Shown: positions 52,953 through 61,499, numbered from the stretch's first letter. The stretch: DNA of 64,000 bases from Saccharopolyspora ipomoeae (GCF_029952525.1 NZ_JASAOF010000002.1:598309-662308); one strand, 5' to 3'. The notes: a model not told the origin generated them from the sequence alone. Translations and numbers: made by a program.

Positions 52953-53455
52953 TCTCGGGTGTTCCACTCCGGTGAAAGGACGGAGTGGAGGTGGGAGTCT
53001 CGCCAGGCTCCGTTGGTGAAGACGTGGTCTCGGAGGGTTCCTTCGCGGATGAAGCCGAGTTTGCGGACCACAGCGAGGCTTGCGGTGTTGTCCGGGCCGA
53101 TGGCCGCCGTGACGCGGTGCAGGCCGAGGGAGCCGAAGGCGTGGTTCAGGATCGTGCGGGCGGCGTCGGTGGCGTAGCCGAGCTTGTCGGCTTTGACGCC
53201 GGTCAGGCCGAGCCGGGCGAAGCCGACGAGGTCGTCGCCGTCCTTCGGCGTGACCGCGAGGTAGAACTCGGTCCTGGGTTCCACGGCCGCGCGCTCGACG
53301 GTGCCGGCGATCATCGCCTCCGCCTGTTCCCGCGACCGCGAGTCGAACGACAGGAACCGCGTCACCCGGTCATCGCCCACCACCAGCAAACTCGCGTCGA
53401 CGTCGGAAGCTCGAAACTCCCGAAGCCGCACGCTCTCCCCGATCAGCTCGACCAC
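52943..53455 (-). CDS. GNAT family N-acetyltransferase
   Basis: The 170-aa RimJ/RimL-type acetyltransferase has ESVRLREFRASDVDASL, an acetyl-CoA-binding GYATDAARTILNHAFGSLGLHRV, and the conserved end SLAVVRKLGFIREGTLRDHVF. It would acetylate an amine, protein N-terminus or small metabolite. GTG 53455 has GAGGG upstream. Confidence 0.9.
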   Translation of the reverse strand: MVELIGESVRLREFRASDVDASLLVVGDDRVTRFLSFDSRSREQAEAMIAGTVERAAVEPRTEFYLAVTPKDGDDLVGFARLGLTGVKADKLGYATDAARTILNHAFGSLGLHRVTAAIGPDNTASLAVVRKLGFIREGTLRDHVFTNGAWRDSHLHSVLSPEWNTRDHL

Positions 53456-53664
53456 GCCGCCCTCACTTCCCCATCGACCGGGCGGCGAACCGGCCGCTGC
53501 CCTTCCCCTCGCCGTCGCGCGGCACGCCACGCTCGGCCGTCCAGCATCCCGAGCACGCTCGGAACACGGCCCACCGCACCGAATTCAACGGTGCCCGGCC
53601 TCCGATCCGCGCGGAACCGCCGTCCGCACCCGATACCCCGGGGACGAACACTGCAACATTCGTC

Positions 53665-53709
53665 GGTTGAAAACCGCGGTTCTCGACCGGTTGAAAACCG
53701 CGGTTCTCG
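53665..53709. repeat. Tandem pair of GAAAACC-type palindromic units
   Basis: GGTTGAAAACCGCGGTTCTCG occurs at 53665-53685 and again at 53689-53709, with a 24-base period. Each unit contains GAAAACCGCGGTT, an imperfect palindrome. They lie in the gap downstream of the SRPBCC gene and are of the same class as the hairpin at 48610. Confidence 0.8.
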
Positions 53710-53722
53710 TCCCCGGGGTGGG

Positions 53723-54214
53723 TCAGGCTGCGAGGAGGTCGTCGATCTGGTTGATGGCGGAGGAGGCCCCTTCGACGACTCCCATGTCGAGGACCTTCTG
53801 GAGGGCTTCGGCCGAGACGTAGCGGCTGGCGTAGGTGACTCGGGTGCCGCTGCTCGTCTCCTCGAAGGTGTAGGTGTTGTGGGAGACCGGCATGTCCGGG
53901 AGCGGGTTGAAGTCCTCGTCGGCGAAGCCGTCCTCGAAGGTGAACTCGCGGGGTTCGTCGACGGTCTTGACCACCCACCAGCCGCAGAACTTCTCACCTT
54001 CCGGGCTGGTCATGTAGTAGTTGATGCGCCCGCCGGGGGTCAGGTCGTGGTCGACGAACGTCGCCGGGTAGGTGGGCGGCCCCCAGATCTTCTCCAGCTG
54101 ACGCGGGTCGGCGTAGATCTCCCAGACGCGCTGCACCGGGGCGGCGAACTCCGCGGTGATGGTCAGGGTCAGCTCGTCGAGATCGTGTCGAACGTCGGTG
54201 ACAGGCATGGTCAT
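53723..54214 (-). CDS. SRPBCC domain-containing protein (AHSA1 family)
   Basis: The 163-aa START-like protein has FAAPVQRVWEIYADPRQLEKIWGPPTYPATFVDHDLTPGG, the diagnostic AHSA1 beginning, and a C-terminal helix (QKVLDMGVVEGASSAINQIDDLL). Such proteins bind hydrophobic ligands and are paired with ArsR regulators. ATG 54214 overlaps the ArsR stop (ATGA); ATG 54208 is an alternative with a better Shine-Dalgarno distance. Confidence 0.88.
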   Translation of the reverse strand: MTMPVTDVRHDLDELTLTITAEFAAPVQRVWEIYADPRQLEKIWGPPTYPATFVDHDLTPGGRINYYMTSPEGEKFCGWWVVKTVDEPREFTFEDGFADEDFNPLPDMPVSHNTYTFEETSSGTRVTYASRYVSAEALQKVLDMGVVEGASSAINQIDDLLAA

Positions 54215-54567
54215 TCTCCCTCGTTTGTTCCGGTCGGCCCCTCGGTGGCGAGGAGCTCGTCGATGCGGGCGACGCGCCCGCGCCACACTTCCTCCAGTTC
54301 GCCCAGCATCGATGCCACTGAGCGCACCGCCTCCACCTCGCCGGCGGCGAGGTTCTCCCGGCCGCTGCGACGCTTGGTGATCAAGCCCGCGCGTTCGAGA
54401 ACGGCGACGTGCTTCTGCACCGCCGCGAAGCTCATGTCGTAGTTCGCGGCCAGCGCGGTCACCGAGTGCTCCCCGACCAGAACGCGGCGCAGGATGTCGC
54501 GTCTCGTGCGGTCCGCGAGCGCGTGGAAGAGAGCGTCAGCCCTGTCCTCTGCCTCGGTGTCGTCCAC
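54211..54567 (-). CDS. ArsR-type helix-turn-helix regulator
   Basis: The 118-aa regulator has the ArsR/SmtB winged helix (DALFHALADRTRRDILRRVLVGEHSVTALAANYDMSFAAVQKHVAVLERAGLI) with no cysteine metal site. GTG 54567 is chosen because a longer frame would run through the palindromic operator just upstream; no Shine-Dalgarno sequence precedes it, so translation may be leaderless. It is coupled to the SRPBCC gene. Confidence 0.85.
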   Translation of the reverse strand: MDDTEAEDRADALFHALADRTRRDILRRVLVGEHSVTALAANYDMSFAAVQKHVAVLERAGLITKRRSGRENLAAGEVEAVRSVASMLGELEEVWRGRVARIDELLATEGPTGTNEGE

Positions 54568-54577
54568 ACGAAGAACA

Positions 54578-54595
54578 TACAACCGATCGGTTGTA
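54578..54595. promoter_or_regulatory. 18-bp perfect palindrome, ArsR operator
   Basis: TACAACCGATCGGTTGTA is perfectly palindromic over 18 bases and lies 11 bases before the ArsR GTG start. A -10-like TATGTT overlaps its downstream edge on the complementary strand. The position strongly suggests autorepression of the ArsR/SRPBCC pair. Confidence 0.75.
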
Positions 54596-54607
54596 GATCG
54601 CAAGTCG

Positions 54608-54721
54608 TCATCGGTGACCGGTGTGCGGCCCGCGCGGCGGGCGGGCCGAGGACAGCACCGCGCAGGTGATCACCAGTGCGGCCAGGACGAGCGCGGTCGC
54701 GAGGAGTTCCGTCCAGAGCAT
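54608..54721 (-). CDS. 37-aa membrane microprotein after the TerC gene
   Basis: The ORF MLWTELLATALVLAALVITC continues with a short Arg/Pro/His tail and has one hydrophobic helix. GGGAG precedes ATG 54721 by six bases. The TerC stop lies two bases before its start, so it is translationally linked to that gene. No family is recognised; it may be a small partner of the TerC-family transporter. Confidence 0.55.
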   Translation of the reverse strand: MLWTELLATALVLAALVITCAVLSSARPPRGPHTGHR

Positions 54722-54723
54722 GG

Positions 54724-55713
54724 TCAGCTCCCGAGGTCGGGTTGTGCGGAGCGGCGGGCGCGCAGGCTGGTCAGGGTGACCGCGGCGAGCACGAGCACGA
54801 TGACCGCCAGCGAGATCGGCGTGGGGATCTCCGGGACCTGCGGCCAGATCCCGTGCGCCCAGTGCAGGACGAGCTTCACGCCGATGAACCCGAGGATGAT
54901 CGCCAGCCCGTGGTTGAGGTGCACGAGCTTGGCCAGCGCCGTGTGCAGCACGAAGTACAGGGCGCGCAGGCCCAGCAGGGCGAAGGCGTTGGTGGTGAAC
55001 ACCAGGTAGGGGTCGGCGGTGATGCCGTAGACCGCGGGAACCGAGTCGACCGCGAACACCACGTCTGTGGCGAACACCGCCACCACCACGACCGCCAGCG
55101 GCGTCAGCGCGCGACGTCCGGCCTCGCTCACCACCAGCTTCGCCCCGCGGTAGTCGTCGGTGACCGGCATCAGCCGCCGCAGCAGCCGCACCGAGCGCAT
55201 CTCCGACACGTCGCGGTCGAACGCCGCACCGCTGAGCGCTTCGCGCAGGATCTTCACGGCCGTGACGAACAGGATCAGGCCGAACACCAGGAAAGCCCAG
55301 GTGCCGGCCTGCAGCAGAGCGGCACCGAGGGCGATGAAGATCCCGCGCAGCACCAGCGCCCCGACGATGCCGTAGAGCAGCACCCGCTGCTGCAGCTCGC
55401 TCGGCACCGAGAACCCGGCGAGCAGCAGCATGAACACGAACAGGTTGTCCACCGACAGGGACTTCTCCACCACGTAGCCGGTGAAGAAGTCCAGCGCCGG
55501 ACCCCCGCCGTACCAACCCCACAGCAGCAGCGCGAACAGCAGCGGCAGCGCGATGTAGAACACCGACCACCCGAGCGCCTCGCGCATCCCCACCTCGTGG
55601 GGTTTGCGGGTGATGGCGAAGTCCAGGGCCAGCAGCGCGAGCAGCACGGCAAGGCTGATGCCCCACATCCAGGGCGAGCCCACCGAGACATCAGCGGAGG
55701 AGAGGACGAGCAT
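54724..55713 (-). CDS. TerC family integral membrane protein (Alx/manganese exporter type)
   Basis: The 329-aa protein has about eight or nine membrane helices. The TerC motifs include the acidic pairs GYVVEKSLSVDNLFVFM and VFATDVVFAVDSVPAVYGI, which hold the conserved metal-site aspartates, and NHGLAIILGFIGVKLVL. Homologues (Alx, MeeF/MeeY) export manganese or metallate secreted enzymes. A manganese-type riboswitch precedes it. ATG 55713 has GGGAG five bases upstream. Confidence 0.92.
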   Translation of the reverse strand: MLVLSSADVSVGSPWMWGISLAVLLALLALDFAITRKPHEVGMREALGWSVFYIALPLLFALLLWGWYGGGPALDFFTGYVVEKSLSVDNLFVFMLLLAGFSVPSELQQRVLLYGIVGALVLRGIFIALGAALLQAGTWAFLVFGLILFVTAVKILREALSGAAFDRDVSEMRSVRLLRRLMPVTDDYRGAKLVVSEAGRRALTPLAVVVVAVFATDVVFAVDSVPAVYGITADPYLVFTTNAFALLGLRALYFVLHTALAKLVHLNHGLAIILGFIGVKLVLHWAHGIWPQVPEIPTPISLAVIVLVLAAVTLTSLRARRSAQPDLGS

Positions 55714-55732
55714 CGCGACTCCCGAACAGCAC

Positions 55733-55834
55733 GTGGCGGCCCGGGGTCTCCTTCACCCGCTCGGGTCGGCCCACCGGGGACGCGAGAGCGTCCGTGCTGA
55801 CCGGCGCGACCGTTCCGAAGTACTCCCCCCTTCA
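55733..55834 (-). promoter_or_regulatory. yybP-ykoY (manganese) riboswitch
   Basis: The leader of the TerC gene, read on the complementary strand, has GGGGGAGTA (55829-55821), a GGTCAGCACGG helix segment, a GCTCTCGCG-type stem and GGGTGAAGGAGACC (55758-55745), in the order and spacing of the yybP-ykoY motif. This class senses Mn2+ and turns on TerC-type exporters. The boundaries are approximate. A GATATC box upstream (about 55841-55846) may be the promoter -10. Confidence 0.8.
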
Positions 55835-55875
55835 ACCAGGGATATCCCCGATGAAGGGGGCGCAAACCCCGGCGG

Positions 55876-57348
55876 TCAGGCCTGCTGAGCCGCGGTGCGG
55901 CCTGCTCTGCGGCCGAAGTAGGAGGCTTCTCCGAGTTGGATTCCCGAGGCGTAGCCCTTGCCGTCGACGGCGATGTTGGAGGCGCAGGCTCCGGCCGCGT
56001 AGGCGCCGGGGACGGCCGTGCCGTCCTCGCGGAGGAGCTGTCCGTCGACGGTGACGCGCAGTCCGCCGCAGGAGAACCCGGCGTAGAAGCACTTGCCCGG
56101 GGTGAGGTCGTAGGCGCCCCACGGGCCGTGGTCGAGCGGGGTCAGGTGCTCCGGGGCCTTGCGGAAGTCCGGGTCCTCGCCTCGGGCGGCGTTCTCGTTG
56201 TAGGAGTTCAGCGTGTCGACCAGGGCGCCTTCCGGGATGCCCAGGGCCCGCTCCATCTCCTCGACGGTGTCCCAGCCGTCGACCAGCGGCTGGAAGCGGT
56301 AGCTGGGCTGGACCATCGTGGCCTCGTCGAGGATCAGGTAGGCCACCCGGTCGGGCTGTTCGAAGACGAACGCCGAGGTGCGGGAGTGGTAGGAGTCCTC
56401 GTTGACGAAGCGCTCGCCGAGCTTGTTGACGACGATGCCGCGCAGCGCCTCGCCCGGCGGGTAGAACGGGCCGGTCAGGAACACCTCGCCGAGGTGGTCG
56501 GCGACGCCGCCGACGGACTGGCCCATGCGGATGCCCAGGCCGTCGTCGTAGGTGTTGCCCAGCGCCATGCCGTTGCTCTCGACGGCCAGCAGGTCGGGGG
56601 CGTGGGTTTCGAGCATCTCGCGGTTGAGCACGAAGCCGCCCGCGGCGATCACCACCGCACCGGCCTTGATCGCGCCGGCGCCGTCGAGGTCCTTCCAGGT
56701 CACGCCCGCGACCCGGTCGCCGTCGAGGACCAGCGCGGTCGCGGCGGTCTCCCAGCGGACTTCGACCCCTCGCTCGGCGAGCTCGTCCAGCGCCAGGCCG
56801 ACGACGAGCCCGGCGCCGCCGGTGTCGCCCGGGACCGGGACCTTGTGGCCGCGCGGAACGGGTTTGACGACGTCGGCGACGTCCAGGCACTTCTCGTTTC
56901 CGGTGAAGCTCAGGCCCTCCGTGCCCGGCTGGACGACGGCCTTGTGCGGGTAGAACGAGCGGTTGAACTCGAACCCCAGGGATTCCAGCCACCGGAAGTG
57001 CTCGACGCTGTCGTCGGCGTAGGCGCGGATCTTGGCCGGGTCGCACTCCGGCGACATCAGGGCGAGGTAGTCGGCCATCGCCTCGGGAGAGTCGTCCCAG
57101 CCGGTCGCCTGCTGCACCTCGGTCCCGCCGCCGAGGTAGAAGTGCCCGCCTGCCATCGCGCTCGTGCAGGTCAGGCGGCCACCGGCGTCCAGGACGAGGA
57201 CGTTCGCACCCGCGGACCGGGCCTCCAGCGCGGCGCTCACGCCCGCCATCCCGGCACCGATCACGACGACGTCGACCTCATCGGACCAGGTGCTCACCGC
57301 CTCGACCGACACCGGATCAGGGATCTCCACACCCACGAGCCCACCCAC
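55876..57348 (-). CDS. FAD-binding dehydrogenase of the fumarate reductase/ketosteroid dehydrogenase type
   Basis: The 490-aa flavoprotein has the FAD site VVVIGAGMAGVSAALEARSAGANVLVLD, the succinate-dehydrogenase/3-ketosteroid-1-dehydrogenase-like GGHFYLGGGTEVQQATG and the C-terminal GAYAAGACASNIAVDGKGYASGIQLGEASYFGRRAG. It probably oxidises or reduces a C-C bond in a cyclic ketone or steroid-like compound. The GTG 57348 start is uncertain, since several GTG codons lie close by. Confidence 0.85.
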   Translation of the reverse strand: MGGLVGVEIPDPVSVEAVSTWSDEVDVVVIGAGMAGVSAALEARSAGANVLVLDAGGRLTCTSAMAGGHFYLGGGTEVQQATGWDDSPEAMADYLALMSPECDPAKIRAYADDSVEHFRWLESLGFEFNRSFYPHKAVVQPGTEGLSFTGNEKCLDVADVVKPVPRGHKVPVPGDTGGAGLVVGLALDELAERGVEVRWETAATALVLDGDRVAGVTWKDLDGAGAIKAGAVVIAAGGFVLNREMLETHAPDLLAVESNGMALGNTYDDGLGIRMGQSVGGVADHLGEVFLTGPFYPPGEALRGIVVNKLGERFVNEDSYHSRTSAFVFEQPDRVAYLILDEATMVQPSYRFQPLVDGWDTVEEMERALGIPEGALVDTLNSYNENAARGEDPDFRKAPEHLTPLDHGPWGAYDLTPGKCFYAGFSCGGLRVTVDGQLLREDGTAVPGAYAAGACASNIAVDGKGYASGIQLGEASYFGRRAGRTAAQQA

Positions 57349-57687
57349 CTAGAACGCGCTCCACCGTCACCAACCACCCGACCGCACGGAACCGCCGAAA
57401 CACCCTGTCCTCAGTCGATGTTCAACGCTCGACGACCAGCCCGAAATGGACTGTAACATGTTCTACTGCTGTGTGGGTGGGGGAAGTTTTCATGAAAACT
57501 TCCCTCCCCACCAGCGGTGACGGTCGCACGAGAACCTCGTGACCTCGGACGGGTGCGGGGAGATCGCAGTTTTCATGAAAACCTCCTGTTCTCCGGCGGA
57601 GGGAAGTTTTCATGAAAACTTCCCCACCCCGGAGACGACGACGCGCGGTGGCCCCCGAGGTCGGGACCACCGCGCGTCGCGGGTGAC
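57349..57687. other. Gene-free stretch with three palindromic hairpins
   Basis: No convincing frame is present. The region contains three copies of the palindrome built on GTTTTCATGAAAAC (57481, 57569 and 57601) and an imperfect palindrome with GTAACATGTTCTAC near 57451. It lies downstream of the acetate symporter gene and upstream of the FAD dehydrogenase. Confidence 0.7.
57481..57624. repeat. Repeat B: three palindromes built on GTTTTCATGAAAAC
   Basis: Two perfect 24-bp palindromes (57481-57504 and 57601-57624), whose starts are exactly 120 bases apart, have GGGAAG/CTTCCC arms around GTTTTCATGAAAAC. A third with shorter arms is at 57568-57583. Their cores resemble the hairpin of repeat A (AGTTTTCACTAAAACT). 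They lie after the symporter gene in its direction of transcription, consistent with tandem terminators. Confidence 0.85.
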
Positions 57688-59295
57688 TCAGTGCGTGGAG
57701 GCCTTCTCGGCTCCAGCGCCGGTCAGGGAACGCACCTCCATCTCGGCGTACTTGTCCTCCAGGTGCTCCTTGGACAGCACCGTGCCCAGCCAGCCGAAGA
57801 AGAACGCCGCCGGGATCGACACCAGACCCGGGTTCTGCAGCGGGAACCAGTGGAAGTCCACGTTCGGCAGCATCGCTTCCTCGCTGCCCGACACCGCCGG
57901 GGAGAACACGATCAGCACCACCGTCGTGGTCAGACCGCCGTAGATGCTCCACAGCGCGCCCGAGGTGTTGAACCGCTTCCAGAACAGCGAGTACAGGATC
58001 GTCGGCAGGTTCGCCGAGGCCGCCACCGCGAACGCCAGCGCCACCAGGAACGCCACGTTCTGGTTGCGGGCCAGGATGCCGCCCACGATCGCGACCAGGC
58101 CGATGACCACCGCGGTGATCCGGGCGACGCGCACCTCCGCGTCCTTGTCCTCGACCTTGCCCTTCTTGATCACGTTGGCGTAGATGTCGTGGGCGAACGA
58201 CGCCGACGCGGTGATCGTCAGACCCGCGACCACCGCGAGGATCGTCGCGAAGGCGACCGCGGCGATGAACCCGAGCAGCAGCGGCCCGCCCAGCGCCTGG
58301 GCCAGCAGCGGCGCCGCGGAGTTCGACGAACCCGGCGCGGCCTTGATCGCCTCCGGACCCACGATGGCCGCCGCGCCGTAGCCCAGCACCAGCGAGAACA
58401 GGTAGAACAGGCCGATCAGCCAGATCGCCCACACCACCGAGCGCCGCGCCTCCTTGGCCGTGGGCACGGTGTAGAAGCGCATCAGCACGTGCGGCAGGCC
58501 CGCGGTGCCCAGCACCAGGGCGATGCCCAGCGACAGGAAGTCCAGCTTGCTGACCTCCGACTTGCCGTACTTGGCGCCGGGGTTGAGCAGCTTCTCACCG
58601 GAGGACGCGCGGTCCACGGCGGCCTGCATCAGGCCGGAGAAGTCGAAACCGTGCATCGCCAGCGTCCACACCGTCATCACCGCGGCACCGCTGATCAGCA
58701 ACACAGCCTTGATGATCTGCACCCACGTGGTGCCCTTCATGCCGCCGACCAGCACGTAGACGATCATGATGATGCCGACGATGGCGATCACCAACGCCTG
58801 CCCGGTGCCGCTGGAGACGCCCAGGAGCAGCGAGACCAGCACGCCCGCACCGGCCATCTGCGCCAGCAGGTAGAAGAAGCTGACCATCAGCGTCGAGGTC
58901 GCCGCCGCGGCCCGCACCGGGCGCTGGCGCATCCGGAACGCCAGCACGTCGCCCATCGTGTACTTGCCGGTGTTGCGCAGCAGTTCGGCCACCAGCAGCA
59001 GCGCGACCAGCCAGGCCACCAGGAAGCCGATGGAGTACAGGAACCCGTCGTAGCCGTAGAGCGCGATCGCGCCGACGATGCCCAGGAACGACGCCGCCGA
59101 CAGGTAGTCACCGGCGATCGCGATCCCGTTCTGCGGCCCGGAGAACGCGCGGCCGCCCGCGTAGTAGTCGGCGGCGCTGCGGGTGTTGCGGCTGGCGCGC
59201 AGCACGACGACCAGCGTCACCACGACGAACGCGGCGAAGATTCCGATGTTGAGCAGCGGGTTGCTTCCTTGCAACCCCTGCGCGAGGTGGTTCAT
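57688..59295 (-). CDS. actP: Cation/acetate symporter
   Basis: The 535-aa sodium:solute symporter has about 13 membrane helices with the family patterns YYAGGRAFSGPQNGIAIAGDYLSAASFLG and GTAGLPHVLMRFYTVPTAKEARRS, as in ActP and MctC (acetate, propionate and pyruvate uptake). The small DUF485 gene 18 bases upstream is its usual partner. Repeat B hairpins follow its end. Confidence 0.92.
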   Translation of the reverse strand: MNHLAQGLQGSNPLLNIGIFAAFVVVTLVVVLRASRNTRSAADYYAGGRAFSGPQNGIAIAGDYLSAASFLGIVGAIALYGYDGFLYSIGFLVAWLVALLLVAELLRNTGKYTMGDVLAFRMRQRPVRAAAATSTLMVSFFYLLAQMAGAGVLVSLLLGVSSGTGQALVIAIVGIIMIVYVLVGGMKGTTWVQIIKAVLLISGAAVMTVWTLAMHGFDFSGLMQAAVDRASSGEKLLNPGAKYGKSEVSKLDFLSLGIALVLGTAGLPHVLMRFYTVPTAKEARRSVVWAIWLIGLFYLFSLVLGYGAAAIVGPEAIKAAPGSSNSAAPLLAQALGGPLLLGFIAAVAFATILAVVAGLTITASASFAHDIYANVIKKGKVEDKDAEVRVARITAVVIGLVAIVGGILARNQNVAFLVALAFAVAASANLPTILYSLFWKRFNTSGALWSIYGGLTTTVVLIVFSPAVSGSEEAMLPNVDFHWFPLQNPGLVSIPAAFFFGWLGTVLSKEHLEDKYAEMEVRSLTGAGAEKASTH

Positions 59296-59313
59296 CCCAG
59301 CTCCTTGTGGGGG

Positions 59314-59655
59314 TCAGGAGGCGTCTTCGACGCGGGCGCGGACGCGCTCGGCCACCGGGTCCAGGTTCCGGTTGGCGTAGCGCACGTAGATCGTGGTGAT
59401 GGCGAACGTGGACACGAACTGCAGCAGGCCCAGCACCAGGCCGACGTTGATGTTGCCCACGAGCTTGATCGACATGAACCCGTGCGCGTAGTCGGCCAGC
59501 AGCACGTAGACCAGGTACCAGACCAGGAACAGCGCGGAGACCGGGAAGACGAACGCCCGCAACCGCCGGCGCAGCAACGCGAAGTCCTCGCTGGTGTGCG
59601 CTTCGTGCCAGATGTCGTCGGTGGGCGGCGGGTTGGCGGAGTCGGTGGTGCTCAC
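59314..59655 (-). CDS. DUF485 domain-containing membrane protein
   Basis: The 113-aa protein has two membrane helices and the DUF485 pattern (FALLRRRLRAFVFPVSALFLVWYLVYVLLADYAHGFM, then LVGNINVGLVLGLLQFVSTFAITTIYVRYANRNLDP). Homologues (YjcH) are encoded beside ActP and are thought to assist it. It precedes the symporter gene closely in the same transcript. Confidence 0.93.
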   Translation of the reverse strand: MSTTDSANPPPTDDIWHEAHTSEDFALLRRRLRAFVFPVSALFLVWYLVYVLLADYAHGFMSIKLVGNINVGLVLGLLQFVSTFAITTIYVRYANRNLDPVAERVRARVEDAS

Positions 59656-59822
59656 GGATCCTCCCTAACGTGTGAGGAGCGCCACGCTAAGGAAGCCGCC
59701 ATCCGGTGCGGGAGCCGTGCGGGACCGATGACGGCGCCACCGGGACGAACGGTCGACGAACGGCCGGTCGACCACGACGAGCGGTCCCGCTCTTGTCCGG
59801 CCTGTGACATCCGCGTCAACCG

Positions 59823-61496
59823 TCAGCGACGCGAGGTTTCGTCCAGGTGCAGGCGCAGCACGGCGGTCTCGGCCCACGGCGGGGTCTTGCCGCGCAGCGA
59901 GATCGCGATCATGGTGGCGAAGGCCAGCGGCACCGCCCACGGGGCCGGCTGGGCGACGAGGATCGCGAGCAGCCCCGCCAGCGGCGGGCCGAACAGGGTC
60001 GCCGCGATCGCGCCGGAGGTCGCGGTCAGCCCGACCAGCATCCCCCACAGCGCCCCGGTGCGGGTCAGCCTCGGCCACCACACGCCGAGCACCAGCAGCG
60101 GGCAGAACGTCGCCGCCGCCACGGTGAAGCCCCAGGTCACCAGGACGCCCGCGGACAGGTGCGTCGCGGGCAGCGCCAGCAGCACCACCACCGCGGCCGC
60201 GCCCAGCACCGTCCACCGCAGCTGGCCGAGCCCACCGGGGGTGAGGTCGTGCGAGATCGCACCGGAGACCACCAGCAGCAACCCCAGCGAGGTCGCCAGG
60301 AACGCGGCGAACGCACCGCCGGTGAGCAGCGAGGTGAACAACGTCCCGGCCCACCCCGTGTCGACCTGTGCCGGGAGCCCGACGACGACCGAGTCGGTGA
60401 CGCCGGAGAGGTAGAGCTGCGGCATCAGCACCCGGCCCAGCGCGCCGTAGATGCCCGGGAAGACGTAGAAGCAGCCCAGCAGCAGCACGGTGATCGCCGC
60501 CGCGCGGCGGGCGGCGCGACCGTCGCGGCTGGTGTGGAACCGCACGATGACGTGCGGCAGGCCCATCGTGCCGAACAGCGTCGCCACCAGCACCGCCCAG
60601 GTTCCCAGCAGCGGGTGCTCGGCGTTCTCCAGGTCCAGCAGCGGCCGCTGCCAGTCCGGCCCGCCGGGCACGTCGATGCCGTCGATCTCGGGCACCGCGG
60701 CTCCGGCCGGGAACGTCAGCGTCCGGCCCGCCTCGATCTCGTGCGAGCCCGGGTTCAGCGGCACCGGGCGTCCTCCCGGGTCGCGCACCGTGACCGGCTC
60801 GGCGACGTCGAGGTCGACGGCGACCCGGAAGGTCACCGGCGTGTCCTGGGCGAAGTGGGTGAACTGCACCGGGTGCAGCGCCTGCTGCCGCACCTCCGGA
60901 CCCACCTGCAGCAGCAGCCACACCGCGGGCACCACGAACAGCACGAGCTTGAGGCAGAACTGGAACGCCTGCACGTAGGTCGCCGCGCGCATCCCGCCCA
61001 GCGCCAGCGTGATCGACACGGCGGCGCCGGCGATGACCACGCCCACCCAGTACGGGGTGCCGCTGACGACGCTGAGCACCAGCCCGGCGGTGCGGAACTG
61101 CGGTACCAGGTACAGCCCGCCGATGATCAGCACCACCACCGCGGCGAGCCGCCGCAGCTCCGGGGAGGCGAAGCGGGCCTCCGCGAAGTCGGGCACCGTC
61201 AGCGCTCCGGAGCGGCGCATCGGGGCGGCCACCAGCACCAACATCGCCACGTACCCGGCGGTGAAGCCCACCGGGTACCAGAGCGCGCCGACGCCGTGGG
61301 ACAGCATCAGCCCGGCCACGCCCAGGAACGACGCCGCCGAGAGGTACTCCCCCGACACCGCCGCTGCGTTGACCAGCGGCGACACCTGCCGGGAAGCGAC
61401 CAGGAAGTCGGAGGTGGTGCGCATCGCCGCGACCCCGCGCAACCCGATGAGCAGGGTCAGCAGCACCACCGCCGCGACCGCGATCAGCACGAACAC
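59823..61496 (-). CDS. Second sodium:solute symporter (acetate symporter-like) with an inserted loop
   Basis: The 557-aa protein has about 13 helices and the same family motifs (MRTTSDFLVASRQVSPLVNAAAVSGEYLSAASFLGVAGLM, TMGLPHVIVRFHTSRDG). Unlike the copy at 57688, it carries a hydrophilic insertion of about 80 residues (about 215-295) rich in Pro, Glu and Val between helices, probably outside the cell. It is co-transcribed with a small membrane protein and the two-component system. Confidence 0.88.
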   Translation of the reverse strand: MFVLIAVAAVVLLTLLIGLRGVAAMRTTSDFLVASRQVSPLVNAAAVSGEYLSAASFLGVAGLMLSHGVGALWYPVGFTAGYVAMLVLVAAPMRRSGALTVPDFAEARFASPELRRLAAVVVLIIGGLYLVPQFRTAGLVLSVVSGTPYWVGVVIAGAAVSITLALGGMRAATYVQAFQFCLKLVLFVVPAVWLLLQVGPEVRQQALHPVQFTHFAQDTPVTFRVAVDLDVAEPVTVRDPGGRPVPLNPGSHEIEAGRTLTFPAGAAVPEIDGIDVPGGPDWQRPLLDLENAEHPLLGTWAVLVATLFGTMGLPHVIVRFHTSRDGRAARRAAAITVLLLGCFYVFPGIYGALGRVLMPQLYLSGVTDSVVVGLPAQVDTGWAGTLFTSLLTGGAFAAFLATSLGLLLVVSGAISHDLTPGGLGQLRWTVLGAAAVVVLLALPATHLSAGVLVTWGFTVAAATFCPLLVLGVWWPRLTRTGALWGMLVGLTATSGAIAATLFGPPLAGLLAILVAQPAPWAVPLAFATMIAISLRGKTPPWAETAVLRLHLDETSRR

Positions 61497-61499
61497 GCC

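Noticed and set aside
57479..57624. CRISPR-like array from the repeated palindromes
   Set aside because: Only three units, unequal spacing (88 and 32 bases), units fully palindromic, and no cas genes nearby.
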